Assembly: GCA_014801815.1 (NCBI GenBank) | Contig: JAAVDM010000058.1 | Span: 1-64,000, forward strand | Reading direction: 5' to 3' | From: Bacteroides sp. | Lineage (GTDB): Bacteria; Bacteroidota; Bacteroidia; Bacteroidales; Muribaculaceae | DNA: 64,000 nucleotides | In this document: one piece after another, positions 50,150 to 59,606 of the stretch | Position numbering within the stretch: the stretch's first letter is position 1 | Layout: the number at the start of each line of letters is the position of its first letter | Program-made: the position numbers and the translations under genes | Notes under the pieces: model-generated | What the model was told of the DNA's origin: nothing | Databases searched by the model: none | The model's input: only the letters and a program-made list of their open reading frames with translations

Positions 50150-50992
50150 ATGCTCTCACTCTTACCTGACATCACCCAAGTCAACTTTTGCAATCCTGAC
50201 GATACAGAAGGGTTCGCCGCCTTAATTCTCGCCGCTTACAATACTTCCTCCATTTCTCAAATCTCCTCCATACGTAGGCTCGCCAAGACTTGGATCACAG
50301 AGACAGGCTCTAACCTTCCCGCCTACACACCAGGCGATGCCTTGACTATCATCAGTGAATACGATCTTATCTACCGTATAGCCTACCGTACTCCTACCAT
50401 CGAAGCCTACATCAACAAATACATCATCAAGGCCTTCCAAGCCTCCATACATAACGATAACACCGTAAACTACTACCAACTCTACCGCACCATATCGCAG
50501 CAAATCTCCCAACATAACCAAACCTTTCTCGCACCCTCTTTCCTCCAATGGCACAGCCAATGTACTGACCGCTGGCACAAACAATTCCGTTACGGCCGTA
50601 CCCTCACACCGCTCACTCCTTCCGACATCCTGAACCGCGTCTCTATCCTCCTTGATGCAGACCTTTGGCCTTACGAGACATCTAACCAGCTCCGTTTCAA
50701 ACAAAAGCTCTTCGACCGCCACTCCCACTACCTCACCACCCTCCCCTCACTACCGACCTCTCCATCTACAGTAGATGCATCCTCCGATATAAACCCTCTC
50801 CCTCTACCCCTTCTCTCCGCCCTCAACCAATTCCTCACCTCCTCACTACCCTACCTCACTCCCGAAGCCTACTACGCTTACCGCTTCTCCCTACACCATA
50901 CACTCCTCGCCCACCCTCACCTCAACACCTACCGCCGCACCGCCCTCCTCCTCAACCCGCCGGTCGCTCCCTCAGCCCGCACCGCCTCCTGA
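50150..50992 (+). CDS. Unrecognised protein in upxZ position
   Basis: 280 aa from the ATG at 50150 (MLSLLPDITQVNF); an in-frame GTG at 50123 would add 9 residues. Helical, soluble, rich in Tyr, Thr, Leu and Pro (for example YDLIYRIAYRTPTIEAYINKYIIKAFQ, QQISQHNQTFL). The C-terminal third has a Pro/Ser linker and ends with ALLLNPPVAPSARTAS. The coding strand is extremely pyrimidine-rich, as in the preceding gene, suggesting joint history. In Bacteroides capsule loci this place is held by upxZ, an inhibitor of UpxY; I see no sequence evidence of that family. Confidence 0.65.
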   Translation: MLSLLPDITQVNFCNPDDTEGFAALILAAYNTSSISQISSIRRLAKTWITETGSNLPAYTPGDALTIISEYDLIYRIAYRTPTIEAYINKYIIKAFQASIHNDNTVNYYQLYRTISQQISQHNQTFLAPSFLQWHSQCTDRWHKQFRYGRTLTPLTPSDILNRVSILLDADLWPYETSNQLRFKQKLFDRHSHYLTTLPSLPTSPSTVDASSDINPLPLPLLSALNQFLTSSLPYLTPEAYYAYRFSLHHTLLAHPHLNTYRRTALLLNPPVAPSARTAS

Positions 50993-51112
50993 CCCGACCT
51001 AAACTATTACGCACTGATAGTAAAAAACCGAAAGCTTTTTTATATCTACTTCTCTCCCTACTGACTTAGCCCTTTCATATCACCCACTGAATAAAACATA
51101 ACTATTATAATT

Positions 51113-52087
51113 ATGAATTTTGCATTGATTGGCGCAGCAGGCTATATAGCCCCACGCCACATTAAAGCGATTGCTGATACAGGTAATAATCTTGTGGTGG
51201 CATACGACCGGTTTGACAGTGTAGGCCGCCTTGACAGCAGTTTTCCCGAAGCATCGTTTTTTACCGAACAGGAGCAGTTTGACAGATTTTGTCATAACCA
51301 GATGAATTCTGATCAACCTCTGCACTGGTTGTCTATATGTACCCCCAACTACACTCATGCTCCTTTCATTGAAACCGGTCTGAGATTAGGTACAGATGTG
51401 ATCTGCGAGAAACCTATTGTCCTTCATGCTCGTACTATAGACGAACTCATGAAAGTCGAGGAAGAAACCGGACATAAAGCCTATAACATTCTCCAGCTTC
51501 GTCTCCATAAAGCTATAGCCGATCTTAAGAAAAAGATTGATAACGGTCCCAAAGACAAAATATATGATGTAGATCTCACTTATATAACTTCACGTGGCAA
51601 ATGGTACTATGCAAGTTGGAAGGGTGATGTTCACAAAAGTGGTGGTGTCGCTACAAACATAGGTGTACACTTCTATGATATGCTCCAGTGGGTATTTGGT
51701 CCGGTAAAAAAGAATGTTGTCAATGTGATGAGCTTCGATCGGGTAGCCGGTTATCTTGAACTTGAAAAAGCACGTGTACGCTACTTCCTAAGTATAAATG
51801 CTGAGAATCTTCCCTCCAACGCTGTACAAGGAGAGAAGCGTACATATCGAACATTGAATATCGATGGAGAAGAATTTGAATTCAGCCAGGGCTTTACTGA
51901 ACTTCACACTGAAAGTTACCGACATATTCTCAACGGCGACGGTTTCCGTATAAGTGAAGCTCGTCCATGTATTGAGATTGTAGAGCAGATACGTACATCT
52001 ACTCCTATAGGTCTTGTCGGAGAATATCATCCGCTTGCCAAACTTCCTCTGTCAACTCATCCTTTCGGTTGGGACGAAAAGAGATAA
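51113..52087 (+). CDS. wbpB: UDP-sugar oxidase, Gfo/Idh/MocA family (WlbA/WbpB-like)
   Basis: A 324-aa NAD-dependent enzyme that oxidises the 3-position of UDP-GlcNAc-uronate. The N-terminal Rossmann motif is MNFALIGAAGYIAPRHIKAI and the catalytic EKP is in DVICEKPIVL. HKSGGVATNIGVHFYDMLQWVFG is the typical substrate-domain segment of WlbA/WbpB. It is the first gene of a compact four-gene set (51113-55117) that together makes UDP-2,3-diacetamido-2,3-dideoxy-uronate. Confidence 0.88.
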   Translation: MNFALIGAAGYIAPRHIKAIADTGNNLVVAYDRFDSVGRLDSSFPEASFFTEQEQFDRFCHNQMNSDQPLHWLSICTPNYTHAPFIETGLRLGTDVICEKPIVLHARTIDELMKVEEETGHKAYNILQLRLHKAIADLKKKIDNGPKDKIYDVDLTYITSRGKWYYASWKGDVHKSGGVATNIGVHFYDMLQWVFGPVKKNVVNVMSFDRVAGYLELEKARVRYFLSINAENLPSNAVQGEKRTYRTLNIDGEEFEFSQGFTELHTESYRHILNGDGFRISEARPCIEIVEQIRTSTPIGLVGEYHPLAKLPLSTHPFGWDEKR

Positions 52088-52104
52088 TTCTAACTGCCCT
52101 CATC

Positions 52105-53238
52105 ATGAATAAAAAAATACAGATGGTCGATCTTCACGGCCAATATATGAAGATTAAGCCGGAAGTCGATAAAGGTATTCAGGAAGTAATCGACACATGT
52201 GCTTTCATCAATGGACCACAGGTAAAGGAATTTGCTGAAGAACTAAAGGATTATTCCGGCGCCAAGCACGTTATAACATGTGCCAACGGTACAGATGCCC
52301 TCCAGATAGCTCTTATGGCGTTAGGTCTGCAGCGGGGCGATGAAGTCATAGTGCCAGCTTTCACATACGTAGCTTCAGCCGAAGTAATCGGTCTACTCGG
52401 TCTTACTCCGGTTATGGTAGATGTTGATCCACGTACTTTCAATGTTACTGCCGATAATCTCAGAAAAGCCATATCACCACGTACAAAAGCAATAATACCT
52501 GTACATCTGTTCGGTCAGTCATGCGATATGGAACCTATAATGACGCTGGCTAAAGAACATAACCTCTACGTGATTGAGGATAATGCTCAGGCTATAGGTT
52601 CTGTATATACATTTTCCGATGGTCGTCAACGCCATACCGGCACAATCGGTACAATCGGTTGTACTTCTTTCTTTCCGTCAAAGAATTTAGGATGTTATGG
52701 CGATGGAGGAGCAATCTTCACCGATGATGACAGACTGGCAGAAAAATTACACATGATTGCCAATCACGGACAGAAAATAAAATATCATCACTCTGTTATC
52801 GGTTGCAACTCTCGTCTCGACACTATTCAGGCCGTTGTGCTCAAAGCCAAACTTCCTTATCTTGACGAATACTGTGCTGCCCGTAAAGCGGCAGCCGACT
52901 ATTATACTGCTCATCTGAAAGACGTAAAAGGTATTATAGTCCCTGAAGAACTTCCTGCTTCCACCCACGTCTACCATCAGTATACTCTTCAGGTTCCTGA
53001 CGGTAAACGTGACAGCTTGAAAGATTTTCTTACCACAAAAGGAATACCGGCTATGGTATATTATCCTCTACCTCTACAACAGCAGGAAGCTTTCAAGGAT
53101 ATAACTCGCGCAGCTGAATCACTGGAGATATCTCAGCAGCTCGCCGATTCCGTACTCTCGCTTCCCATTCATACTGAACTGACCCACGAGGAGCAGAACA
53201 TTATTATCGCTGCAATTAAGGAATTCTTCAATAACTAA
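52105..53238 (+). CDS. wbpE: DegT/DnrJ/EryC1 aminotransferase (WbpE-like)
   Basis: From the ATG at 52105 (MNKKIQMVDLHGQYMKIK), 377 aa; the upstream in-frame Met at 52069 overlaps the previous gene and is less likely. PLP-dependent aminotransferase of sugar nucleotides: the PLP site is at EDNAQAIG and the Schiff-base Lys in SFFPSKNLGCYGDGGAI. In pathway context it aminates the 3-keto sugar made by the preceding oxidase, with glutamate as donor. Confidence 0.9.
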   Translation: MNKKIQMVDLHGQYMKIKPEVDKGIQEVIDTCAFINGPQVKEFAEELKDYSGAKHVITCANGTDALQIALMALGLQRGDEVIVPAFTYVASAEVIGLLGLTPVMVDVDPRTFNVTADNLRKAISPRTKAIIPVHLFGQSCDMEPIMTLAKEHNLYVIEDNAQAIGSVYTFSDGRQRHTGTIGTIGCTSFFPSKNLGCYGDGGAIFTDDDRLAEKLHMIANHGQKIKYHHSVIGCNSRLDTIQAVVLKAKLPYLDEYCAARKAAADYYTAHLKDVKGIIVPEELPASTHVYHQYTLQVPDGKRDSLKDFLTTKGIPAMVYYPLPLQQQEAFKDITRAAESLEISQQLADSVLSLPIHTELTHEEQNIIIAAIKEFFNN

Positions 53239-53246
53239 ATCCACTT

Positions 53247-53822
53247 ATGTCAGAATATTTTGCACATCCTACTGCCACTATAGACGAAGGTGCGGTAATA
53301 GGCGACGGAGTGAAAATATGGCATTACAGCCATATCATGGCTGGTGCGGTTTTAGGTGCCAAGTGCAACATCGGTCAGAACGTAGTTGTGTCACCCGGTG
53401 TCACTTTGGGGCATAATGTAAAGGTACAAAATAATGTATCTATCTATACCGGAGTGATTTGTGAAGACGATGTTTTCCTCGGCCCTTCTTGTGTGTTTAC
53501 TAATGTCACTAACCCGCGTAGTGCTGTCAACCGTCATTCACAATACGCAAAGACCATAGTAGGTCGGGGTGCCACTATCGGAGCAAACTCCACTATAGTC
53601 TGCGGACATAATATAGGACCTTTTGCCTTCATCGGAGCCGGTGCTGTAGTCACTAAAACCGTGCCTCCATACGCTCTTGTTGTAGGTAATCCTGCCCGTC
53701 AGATAGGTTGGATGAGTGAATATGGCCATCGTCTTGACTTCAACGATGAAGGTATAGCTGAATGTCCGGAGTCGCATCAGAAGTATCAACTGAAAGAAAA
53801 TAAAGTAACAAGAATAAGTTAA
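53247..53822 (+). CDS. wbpD: N-acetyltransferase, left-handed beta-helix (WbpD/WlbB-like)
   Basis: A 191-aa trimeric acetyltransferase with the hexapeptide-repeat beta-helix (ATIDEGAVIGDGVKIWHYSHIMAGAVLGAKCNIGQNVVVSPGVTLG), the conserved VTNPRSAVNRHSQY insertion and GHNIGPFAFIGAGAVVTKTVPPYALVVGNPARQIGW. It acetylates the 3-amino group of the sugar. Its start is 9 bases after the aminotransferase stop and its stop overlaps the next start. Confidence 0.9.
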   Translation: MSEYFAHPTATIDEGAVIGDGVKIWHYSHIMAGAVLGAKCNIGQNVVVSPGVTLGHNVKVQNNVSIYTGVICEDDVFLGPSCVFTNVTNPRSAVNRHSQYAKTIVGRGATIGANSTIVCGHNIGPFAFIGAGAVVTKTVPPYALVVGNPARQIGWMSEYGHRLDFNDEGIAECPESHQKYQLKENKVTRIS

Positions 53823-55117
53823 TGATGATTTACGATAAACTTCTTAAAAAAGAGGCCAAACTCGCAGTGGTAGGTCTCGGTTATGTAGGGTTACCCCTTG
53901 CATTGGAGTTCGCCAAGAAGATTTCAGTTATTGGCTTCGACATCAACGAGGAGAGACTTGCCAAAATGCGTGATGGTATTGATCCCTCACAAGAGCTTGA
54001 CCATTCAGCTTTTGAAAATGTTGATATCGAGTTTACTTCTTCGCTTGACAAGCTGCGTGAGGCTTCTTTCTTTATTGTAGCCGTCCCTACTCCTATTGAC
54101 TCCCACAATCAGCCCGATCTTACTCCTGTACTTGGTGCTTCGCGTTCAGTTGGTAAATGCCTGAAGAAGGGTGACTACGTTGTATTTGAGTCTACCGTTT
54201 ATCCCGGCTGTACCGAAGAGGACTGTGTACCCATTCTTGAAGAGATATCAGGACTAAAATTCGGTACTGATTTCAAGGTAGGCTATTCTCCCGAACGAAT
54301 CAATCCGGGTGAGAAAGTACATACCCTCCCCAATACAATCAAGATTGTCAGCGGTTGCGACCCTGAATCTCTCGAACAGATTGCCAAAGTCTACGAGCTT
54401 GTTGTTAAACCCGGTGTGCATCGTGCCCCTAATATCAAAGTAGCCGAGGCTGCAAAGATTATCGAAAATACACAGCGTGATGTCAATATCGCTCTTATGA
54501 ACGAACTTTCGATTATCTTCTCACGCATCGGTATCAATACTTACGATGTACTTGAAGCTGCTGGTACAAAATGGAACTTCCTCAAATTCTATCCTGGCCT
54601 CGTAGGCGGTCACTGTATCGGTGTTGACCCTTACTATCTGGTCTACAAAGCTAACGAACTCAAATATCATAGCCAGATAATCTCTGCCGGTCGTTTCATC
54701 AATGATACTATGGGTGGCTATATAGCCAAGAAGCTTGTAAAGAAACTTATAGGAATGGGTAAAGCTATCTTGGGTGCTAAGATTCTGGTCATGGGCCTTA
54801 CCTTCAAAGAGAACGTAGCCGACATTCGCAATACAAAAGTACTTGACATCATAAATGAGCTCAAAGACTTTGGTGCCGATGTAGATGTTGTTGATCCCTA
54901 CGCTGACCCAGAGGACGTTCGCCGTATGTACGGCATTCACCTCATAGAAAAACCGCGCGGCAACTATGACGCTATTATCGTAGCTGTCGGTCACGATGCA
55001 TATAAAGACCTTACCGAGGAATACTTCGATAACCTTACCTACGACAACGCCGTCCTCGTCGACATCAAAGGCCTTTACCGCGACCGCATTCACAAACTCA
55101 AATACTGGAGCTTATAA
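53822..55117 (+). CDS. wbpA: UDP-N-acetylglucosamine 6-dehydrogenase (WbpA-like)
   Basis: A 431-aa NAD-dependent dehydrogenase oxidising the C6 of UDP-GlcNAc to the uronate. It shows the Rossmann motif VVGLGYVGLPLALEF, the Pro-rich VPTPID, FESTVYPGCTEE, and the catalytic Cys region GGHCIGVDPYYL, with the second nucleotide domain from about 320 (VMGLTFKENVADIRNTK). It supplies the first step of the wbp pathway although it is the last of the four genes. It uses a start codon overlapping the preceding stop. Confidence 0.92.
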   Translation: MMIYDKLLKKEAKLAVVGLGYVGLPLALEFAKKISVIGFDINEERLAKMRDGIDPSQELDHSAFENVDIEFTSSLDKLREASFFIVAVPTPIDSHNQPDLTPVLGASRSVGKCLKKGDYVVFESTVYPGCTEEDCVPILEEISGLKFGTDFKVGYSPERINPGEKVHTLPNTIKIVSGCDPESLEQIAKVYELVVKPGVHRAPNIKVAEAAKIIENTQRDVNIALMNELSIIFSRIGINTYDVLEAAGTKWNFLKFYPGLVGGHCIGVDPYYLVYKANELKYHSQIISAGRFINDTMGGYIAKKLVKKLIGMGKAILGAKILVMGLTFKENVADIRNTKVLDIINELKDFGADVDVVDPYADPEDVRRMYGIHLIEKPRGNYDAIIVAVGHDAYKDLTEEYFDNLTYDNAVLVDIKGLYRDRIHKLKYWSL

Positions 55118-55121
55118 TTAA

Positions 55122-55177
55122 AATTAATAAAATTGATATGGTTATATAATTATATAACCATATCAATTTTATTAATT
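55122..55177. terminator. 56-bp perfect palindrome between sugar-nucleotide and AT-rich blocks
   Basis: 28-base arms without mismatch or loop, almost entirely A/T. It starts 5 bases after the dehydrogenase stop. As it interrupts what should be one operon, it may be a check-point that the antiterminator must overcome. Confidence 0.7.
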
Positions 55178-55194
55178 ATAGTTTTTATTTACTT

Positions 55195-56457
55195 GTGATA
55201 TACTTCTTAAAGAAATACAATTTTAAACATATCCTAACTCTCTTAAGTGGAAACTTAGGAGCACAAGGGATAACTTTTATTGCTGGGCTTCTCTTAGCAA
55301 GGCTATATTCTCCCGATGATTTTGGCCTCCTTGGTGTTTTTTTAGCTATTTCAAATATTCTTACTCCTATTTCTTGTTTAGGATATGAAGCTGCAATAAT
55401 AATTTCAAAGGATATAAAAGAAGCGTTCAAAGTAAGTATGCTTTGTATAGTCATATCAATTTCTTTTGCTTTATTATTGTATGTACCAATATTTTTCTGT
55501 CAACAACAGATAATTAAATGGTTTAATTGTAATGAATTATATCCTTTTATATATCTTATTCCACTATCAGTATTATTAGGAGGTTTATTCAATACCTTAA
55601 ACTATTTTAATACTAAAATAAAAGAATATAAAGATATTGCAGTGTCTAATATACTTAAGAGTTTTTTTTGTGCAATAGTACAGATAGTAGGATCATTTTT
55701 TAGAAATGGACCAAGTATGTTAATAGTCGGCCAAGCAACTATGAATATATTTGGAAATATTAGATTATTAAAAAATTTTCTTCGATATAAATCTAAAATT
55801 AAGATTAGAAATATTATTACTGTAAGTAAAAGATTCAGTAAATTTCCAAAATTCTATTGTTTAGGTGTATTATCAAATAATATTTCTTTAAATATTACTA
55901 ATATACTTATAAATAAACTTTTTGTAGCTTCAACTGTGGGATTTTATTCCTACGCTTATAAATATGTTGGGTTTCCAATCTCTTTGATTGCCACATCTAC
56001 AGGTCAAATTTACTATCAAGAATTATCTGAAGCAAAGATTGATAGTAAAAATATAAATAAAATTTTTAAAGATACACTAATTAAATTATTAATATTAGGA
56101 TTTCCAATTTTTTTAACTCTATACTTCATTATAAAACCTGGCTTTATATTACTATTCGGTGAGAAATGGAGTATGGCAGGAGAAATTGGACAGATTCTCA
56201 TACCATTATTTTTTATACGTTTTATTACCTCTCCTCTTAGTATGACTTTATTAGTATTTGAGAAACAGAAAATTCTTTTATTTCTACAGATATTATTAAT
56301 GAATTTAACCATTATTCCTTATATTATTACATATATCCTTAAAGGTTCTCTAATAATGTATTTATACAATCTAGTATATATCTTATTAGGCTATTATATT
56401 TTATATTTAGGTATAATCTACTATATCATTCATAAATATTCAAAAGTAGACGATTAA
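55195..56457 (+). CDS. Lipid-linked oligosaccharide flippase, Wzx-type
   Basis: A 420-aa polytopic membrane protein with about 12 helices of the MVF/MATE-like polysaccharide transporter family. The N-terminal LSGNLGAQGITFIAGLLLARLYSPDDFGLLG is diagnostic, with many Lys/Arg in loops. It flips undecaprenyl-linked repeat units to the periplasm. Starts at GTG. From here GC content falls sharply relative to the wbp genes, marking a laterally exchanged serotype-like block. Confidence 0.88.
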   Translation: MIYFLKKYNFKHILTLLSGNLGAQGITFIAGLLLARLYSPDDFGLLGVFLAISNILTPISCLGYEAAIIISKDIKEAFKVSMLCIVISISFALLLYVPIFFCQQQIIKWFNCNELYPFIYLIPLSVLLGGLFNTLNYFNTKIKEYKDIAVSNILKSFFCAIVQIVGSFFRNGPSMLIVGQATMNIFGNIRLLKNFLRYKSKIKIRNIITVSKRFSKFPKFYCLGVLSNNISLNITNILINKLFVASTVGFYSYAYKYVGFPISLIATSTGQIYYQELSEAKIDSKNINKIFKDTLIKLLILGFPIFLTLYFIIKPGFILLFGEKWSMAGEIGQILIPLFFIRFITSPLSMTLLVFEKQKILLFLQILLMNLTIIPYIITYILKGSLIMYLYNLVYILLGYYILYLGIIYYIIHKYSKVDD

Positions 56458-56703
56458 GAATAACTAAAATACTTTACTGACGTTAATTACAGCTAGATAC
56501 TATCTAGATACTTTAAATATAAATATTTTTTAGATACTTACAATTAAATAATTATTTATATTAATTATTAATTTATAATGGATACAAGACTAATTTGTTT
56601 TTTTCTTTTTTATCGTTAATCTTTCATACGTAGGAAAAATAATTATCATTACTAATCCAATTAACGTAAGGTACAATTAGTAGAAAAATCCAATCTTGGT
56701 GAA

Positions 56704-56990
56704 ATGGAAAAACTATGTAAATATTATAATTTAATAGAATCGGTTTTAGAAGATAACTTCACAATTTTTATATCCCGACGGTTCAAAACTATACTTTAGA
56801 ATAACTGATACAGAAAAATATATCCTTTTAACTGTTGAAGTTATAACTACAGAAAATACAAGTATATTATCAAGAAACTTGAAGAATTAGGTTTTAAGAA
56901 AAAAGATGATGATTATCAAACTTAAGAATAAGTTTGAAAAGTAATTCATATATTGTAAAGTTAACAAAGAAAATTTCTTATATTTACAAG
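56704..56990 (+). pseudogene. Decayed small gene between flippase and polymerase
   Basis: Three overlapping frame fragments read continuously if frameshifts are allowed: MEKLCKYYNLIESVLEDN (frame 1), FLYPDGSKLYFRITDTEKY (frame 2), then KKLEELGFKKKDDDYQT (frame 3). Each ends at an early stop. Together they suggest a protein of roughly 90-110 residues. I do not recognise the family. The rest of the 56458-57210 gap is AT-rich and shows no gene. Confidence 0.5.
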
Positions 56991-57210
56991 TTACTATAGG
57001 TAAAATATTTAATAACATTAAGTATATAAACGTATTAATCGATAATTTCAAACCTTACTAATATTAATAATCATTAAACAACAGTTCATATAAAATCAGA
57101 TATTAGAAATAATCAAAAAATAACACTAGATTTAATAGATTCTACAAGAATTTACCCAAAAGAGCTTTTCTGATTTAACATCTCTTTTTAGACTTTTACA
57201 TATAAGCAAA

Positions 57211-58542
57211 ATGAATAGTAGCATTTGGATGATATCTGGAATAACTTTATTAATCTCCTACAAATTATTTTCCAAAGCCGCTGGTACCTTAAATATAAGG
57301 TACTTTAATACTATCACTTATGTATTTTATTATAGTATAATCTTATCAACATTTATTGGCTCAATCCTATGTGCATATGATTTTGGAGAAGATCACTGGA
57401 TATTGAGCAACGCTCATCATGAAGCAAGGATTAAGGCATGGTTAGCAGTATGTTATTCAATGATAGCGATGCCTATAGGTATGATTCTTCTTAATAATCT
57501 TTTTAAGGTTCATCCTAAGAGAGATTTAAAAAGATATATTTCAGAGCAAATTCAATTTCATTTAACCAATCAACATCTTAAAAGTGTATTAGGGTTCTCT
57601 ATATTAATTTCTTGTTGTTGCTTTTTATACATAAAACATTATAGTAGTTCTTGGCCATTATATTCCGCTGTAATAGAGCATGATTTAGTAGCCGCTACGG
57701 AGGGTAGAATCGACGTAAGGCTTAATTTTCAAGGGATAATACATATTAAAAATCTAATTGGATTATACTTAGTTCCCTTATTATCTTTCTTTGCTTATAT
57801 AGTTTCTCAATTTAAACATGGTTGGTTTTATAAATTTTCATTTTACGCAATATTAATTTTTACTCTACTTATTCTTTCTTACGATACTCAAAAAGCTCCT
57901 ATTATTTTTTACTTAATCGGCTTTATTATAATAAGAGTATTGATTAAAGGTGCAATACCTATCAAATATATTATTATTTTCGTCTTAACAGCCTTATTGA
58001 TAATGGCTCTTTTATATACACTATTTAATACTACTACTAATGGTGCACTCGATATAATATTGGACCCTCGATCGGCAATGTGGGGGAGAATGTTTATCTC
58101 AGGTTATGCGGGTGTACCTCTATCTTTTGAATGGTTTCCAAATGTTATAACCCAACCAACTTGGCAAATTGGTTTTCCAGAATTTATATTAAATCTTTTT
58201 GATTTACCAACAACCGAATCTGCACGATTATTAATGCTTAATTTAAATCCAGATGGCAATTTAATATCATCTTATTATATTGCAGAAGCCTGGGCCAATT
58301 ATGGATTAATTGGGGTAATAATTGCACCTTTTATTGTTGGCTTCAATGTGCAATTAATCCAAATTTTTCTATTTAAATCTACTAAAAATCCTTTAACTAT
58401 CGCCTTTTATGCAATAGTTACAACCAAATGGGTAGTAAGTTCAGGATTTGTTAACTTCTTATTTTTTAAATCAATTATTTTTAGTTTTTTAGTATATTAC
58501 TTAGCAAAACTTATTATTTATCGTTTAACAATTAAAATATGA
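57211..58542 (+). CDS. Polysaccharide polymerase, Wzy-like
   Basis: A 443-aa membrane protein with about 10-12 helices and a large periplasmic loop (about 270-365: SAMWGRMFISGYAGVPLSFEWFPNVIT, ESARLLMLN, AEAWANYGLIGVI). This topology and location between flippase and glycosyltransferases fit the O-antigen/capsule polymerase that joins repeat units. Sequence identity in this family is low, so the call rests on topology and context. AT-rich like its neighbours. Confidence 0.78.
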   Translation: MNSSIWMISGITLLISYKLFSKAAGTLNIRYFNTITYVFYYSIILSTFIGSILCAYDFGEDHWILSNAHHEARIKAWLAVCYSMIAMPIGMILLNNLFKVHPKRDLKRYISEQIQFHLTNQHLKSVLGFSILISCCCFLYIKHYSSSWPLYSAVIEHDLVAATEGRIDVRLNFQGIIHIKNLIGLYLVPLLSFFAYIVSQFKHGWFYKFSFYAILIFTLLILSYDTQKAPIIFYLIGFIIIRVLIKGAIPIKYIIIFVLTALLIMALLYTLFNTTTNGALDIILDPRSAMWGRMFISGYAGVPLSFEWFPNVITQPTWQIGFPEFILNLFDLPTTESARLLMLNLNPDGNLISSYYIAEAWANYGLIGVIIAPFIVGFNVQLIQIFLFKSTKNPLTIAFYAIVTTKWVVSSGFVNFLFFKSIIFSFLVYYLAKLIIYRLTIKI

Positions 58543-59606
58543 GAACAATCATTTTAGTAGCATATTATTTTAAACCCCATAAAGGAGTAGGAGTATTAAG
58601 ACCTTCATATTGGTATGACCAATTTAAGAAAGATGGATATAATATCAAAGTATTAACTGCCACCCCTGGAAACAATGATAAGAATGTGATATTTATTAAT
58701 CCTTCCAAGAAAAATCTAATAAAGGATAATAGCTTTTTTTGGGGTAGAAAATGTGCACATTATATTGAACATAATTTAAAATCTGGCAAAAAATATATTA
58801 TTATTATTACTGGTGGACCCTTTCTACAGATTCTTCCTATATTAAGATTAAAGAATAAGTACACAAATGCTTATTGGATAATTGATTATAGAGATCCATT
58901 ATCAGGAAATAGTCGGAATAATTCAGACTCATATATGGCAATAATTAAGCAATATATTAAACAAAAATATGAATATATAATTAATAATATGGCTGATAAA
59001 ATAATTACAGTAAATAAAATATGTAAAGAGCTGCTTCAATGTAAAGATTATAGTAAAGTCCTAATAATAGATAATGGTTACGATGAAAGAGTAATTAATA
59101 ACAATAGTAATAATATTTATAATACAAAAAATATAGTTTATGCGGGGAAATTATATATAAATAATGGATTTAATCAACTAATAAAAGCTCTTTCTACTCT
59201 ACCAGACGATTATAAATTTATATATATAGGTCCTTCAGATATACCCAATTCTTCGAGAGTAAAATCTCTTGGATATCTAGAATATAGTGATACGATAAAA
59301 CATATTGAAACAAGTGAAATAGGAGTAATTCTAACTACTGGTGACCCTTTTGAATCTACCACTAAAGTATTTGATTACTTTGGCACAAAGAAAAAAATAT
59401 TAATTATTACACAGGGTATTAAATTTACTGGCTTCTTAAATGAAATAACAAAAGATAATCCAAATGTTGAATGGGCAAATAATAATATTGAAAATATTCA
59501 AGAAGCTTTAGTAAGATTACAAAGGCCCTATGTAGAATGGAATTATTCAAAATTTTCTAGATATAATGGTTATTTAAATCTTAAGCAGATAATAGAGAAT
59601 TTATGA
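58539..59606 (+). CDS. Glycosyltransferase, GT-B fold
   Basis: A 355-aa protein with a glycosyltransferase-4-like N-terminal half (MRTIILVAYYFKPHKGVGVLRPSYWYDQFKKDGYNIKVLTA) and a C-terminal half with nucleotide-sugar contacts (IVYAGKLYINNGFNQLIKALS, VILTTGDPFESTTKVFDYFGTKKKILII). Overlaps the polymerase and the next transferase by 4 bases each, giving a tight sub-operon. Sugar specificity cannot be read from the sequence. Very AT-rich. Confidence 0.82.
   Translation: MRTIILVAYYFKPHKGVGVLRPSYWYDQFKKDGYNIKVLTATPGNNDKNVIFINPSKKNLIKDNSFFWGRKCAHYIEHNLKSGKKYIIIITGGPFLQILPILRLKNKYTNAYWIIDYRDPLSGNSRNNSDSYMAIIKQYIKQKYEYIINNMADKIITVNKICKELLQCKDYSKVLIIDNGYDERVINNNSNNIYNTKNIVYAGKLYINNGFNQLIKALSTLPDDYKFIYIGPSDIPNSSRVKSLGYLEYSDTIKHIETSEIGVILTTGDPFESTTKVFDYFGTKKKILIITQGIKFTGFLNEITKDNPNVEWANNNIENIQEALVRLQRPYVEWNYSKFSRYNGYLNLKQIIENL

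Noticed and set aside
56458-57210. A functional gene between flippase and polymerase
   Set aside because: Only broken frames with early stops can be assembled, so it is listed as a decayed gene.
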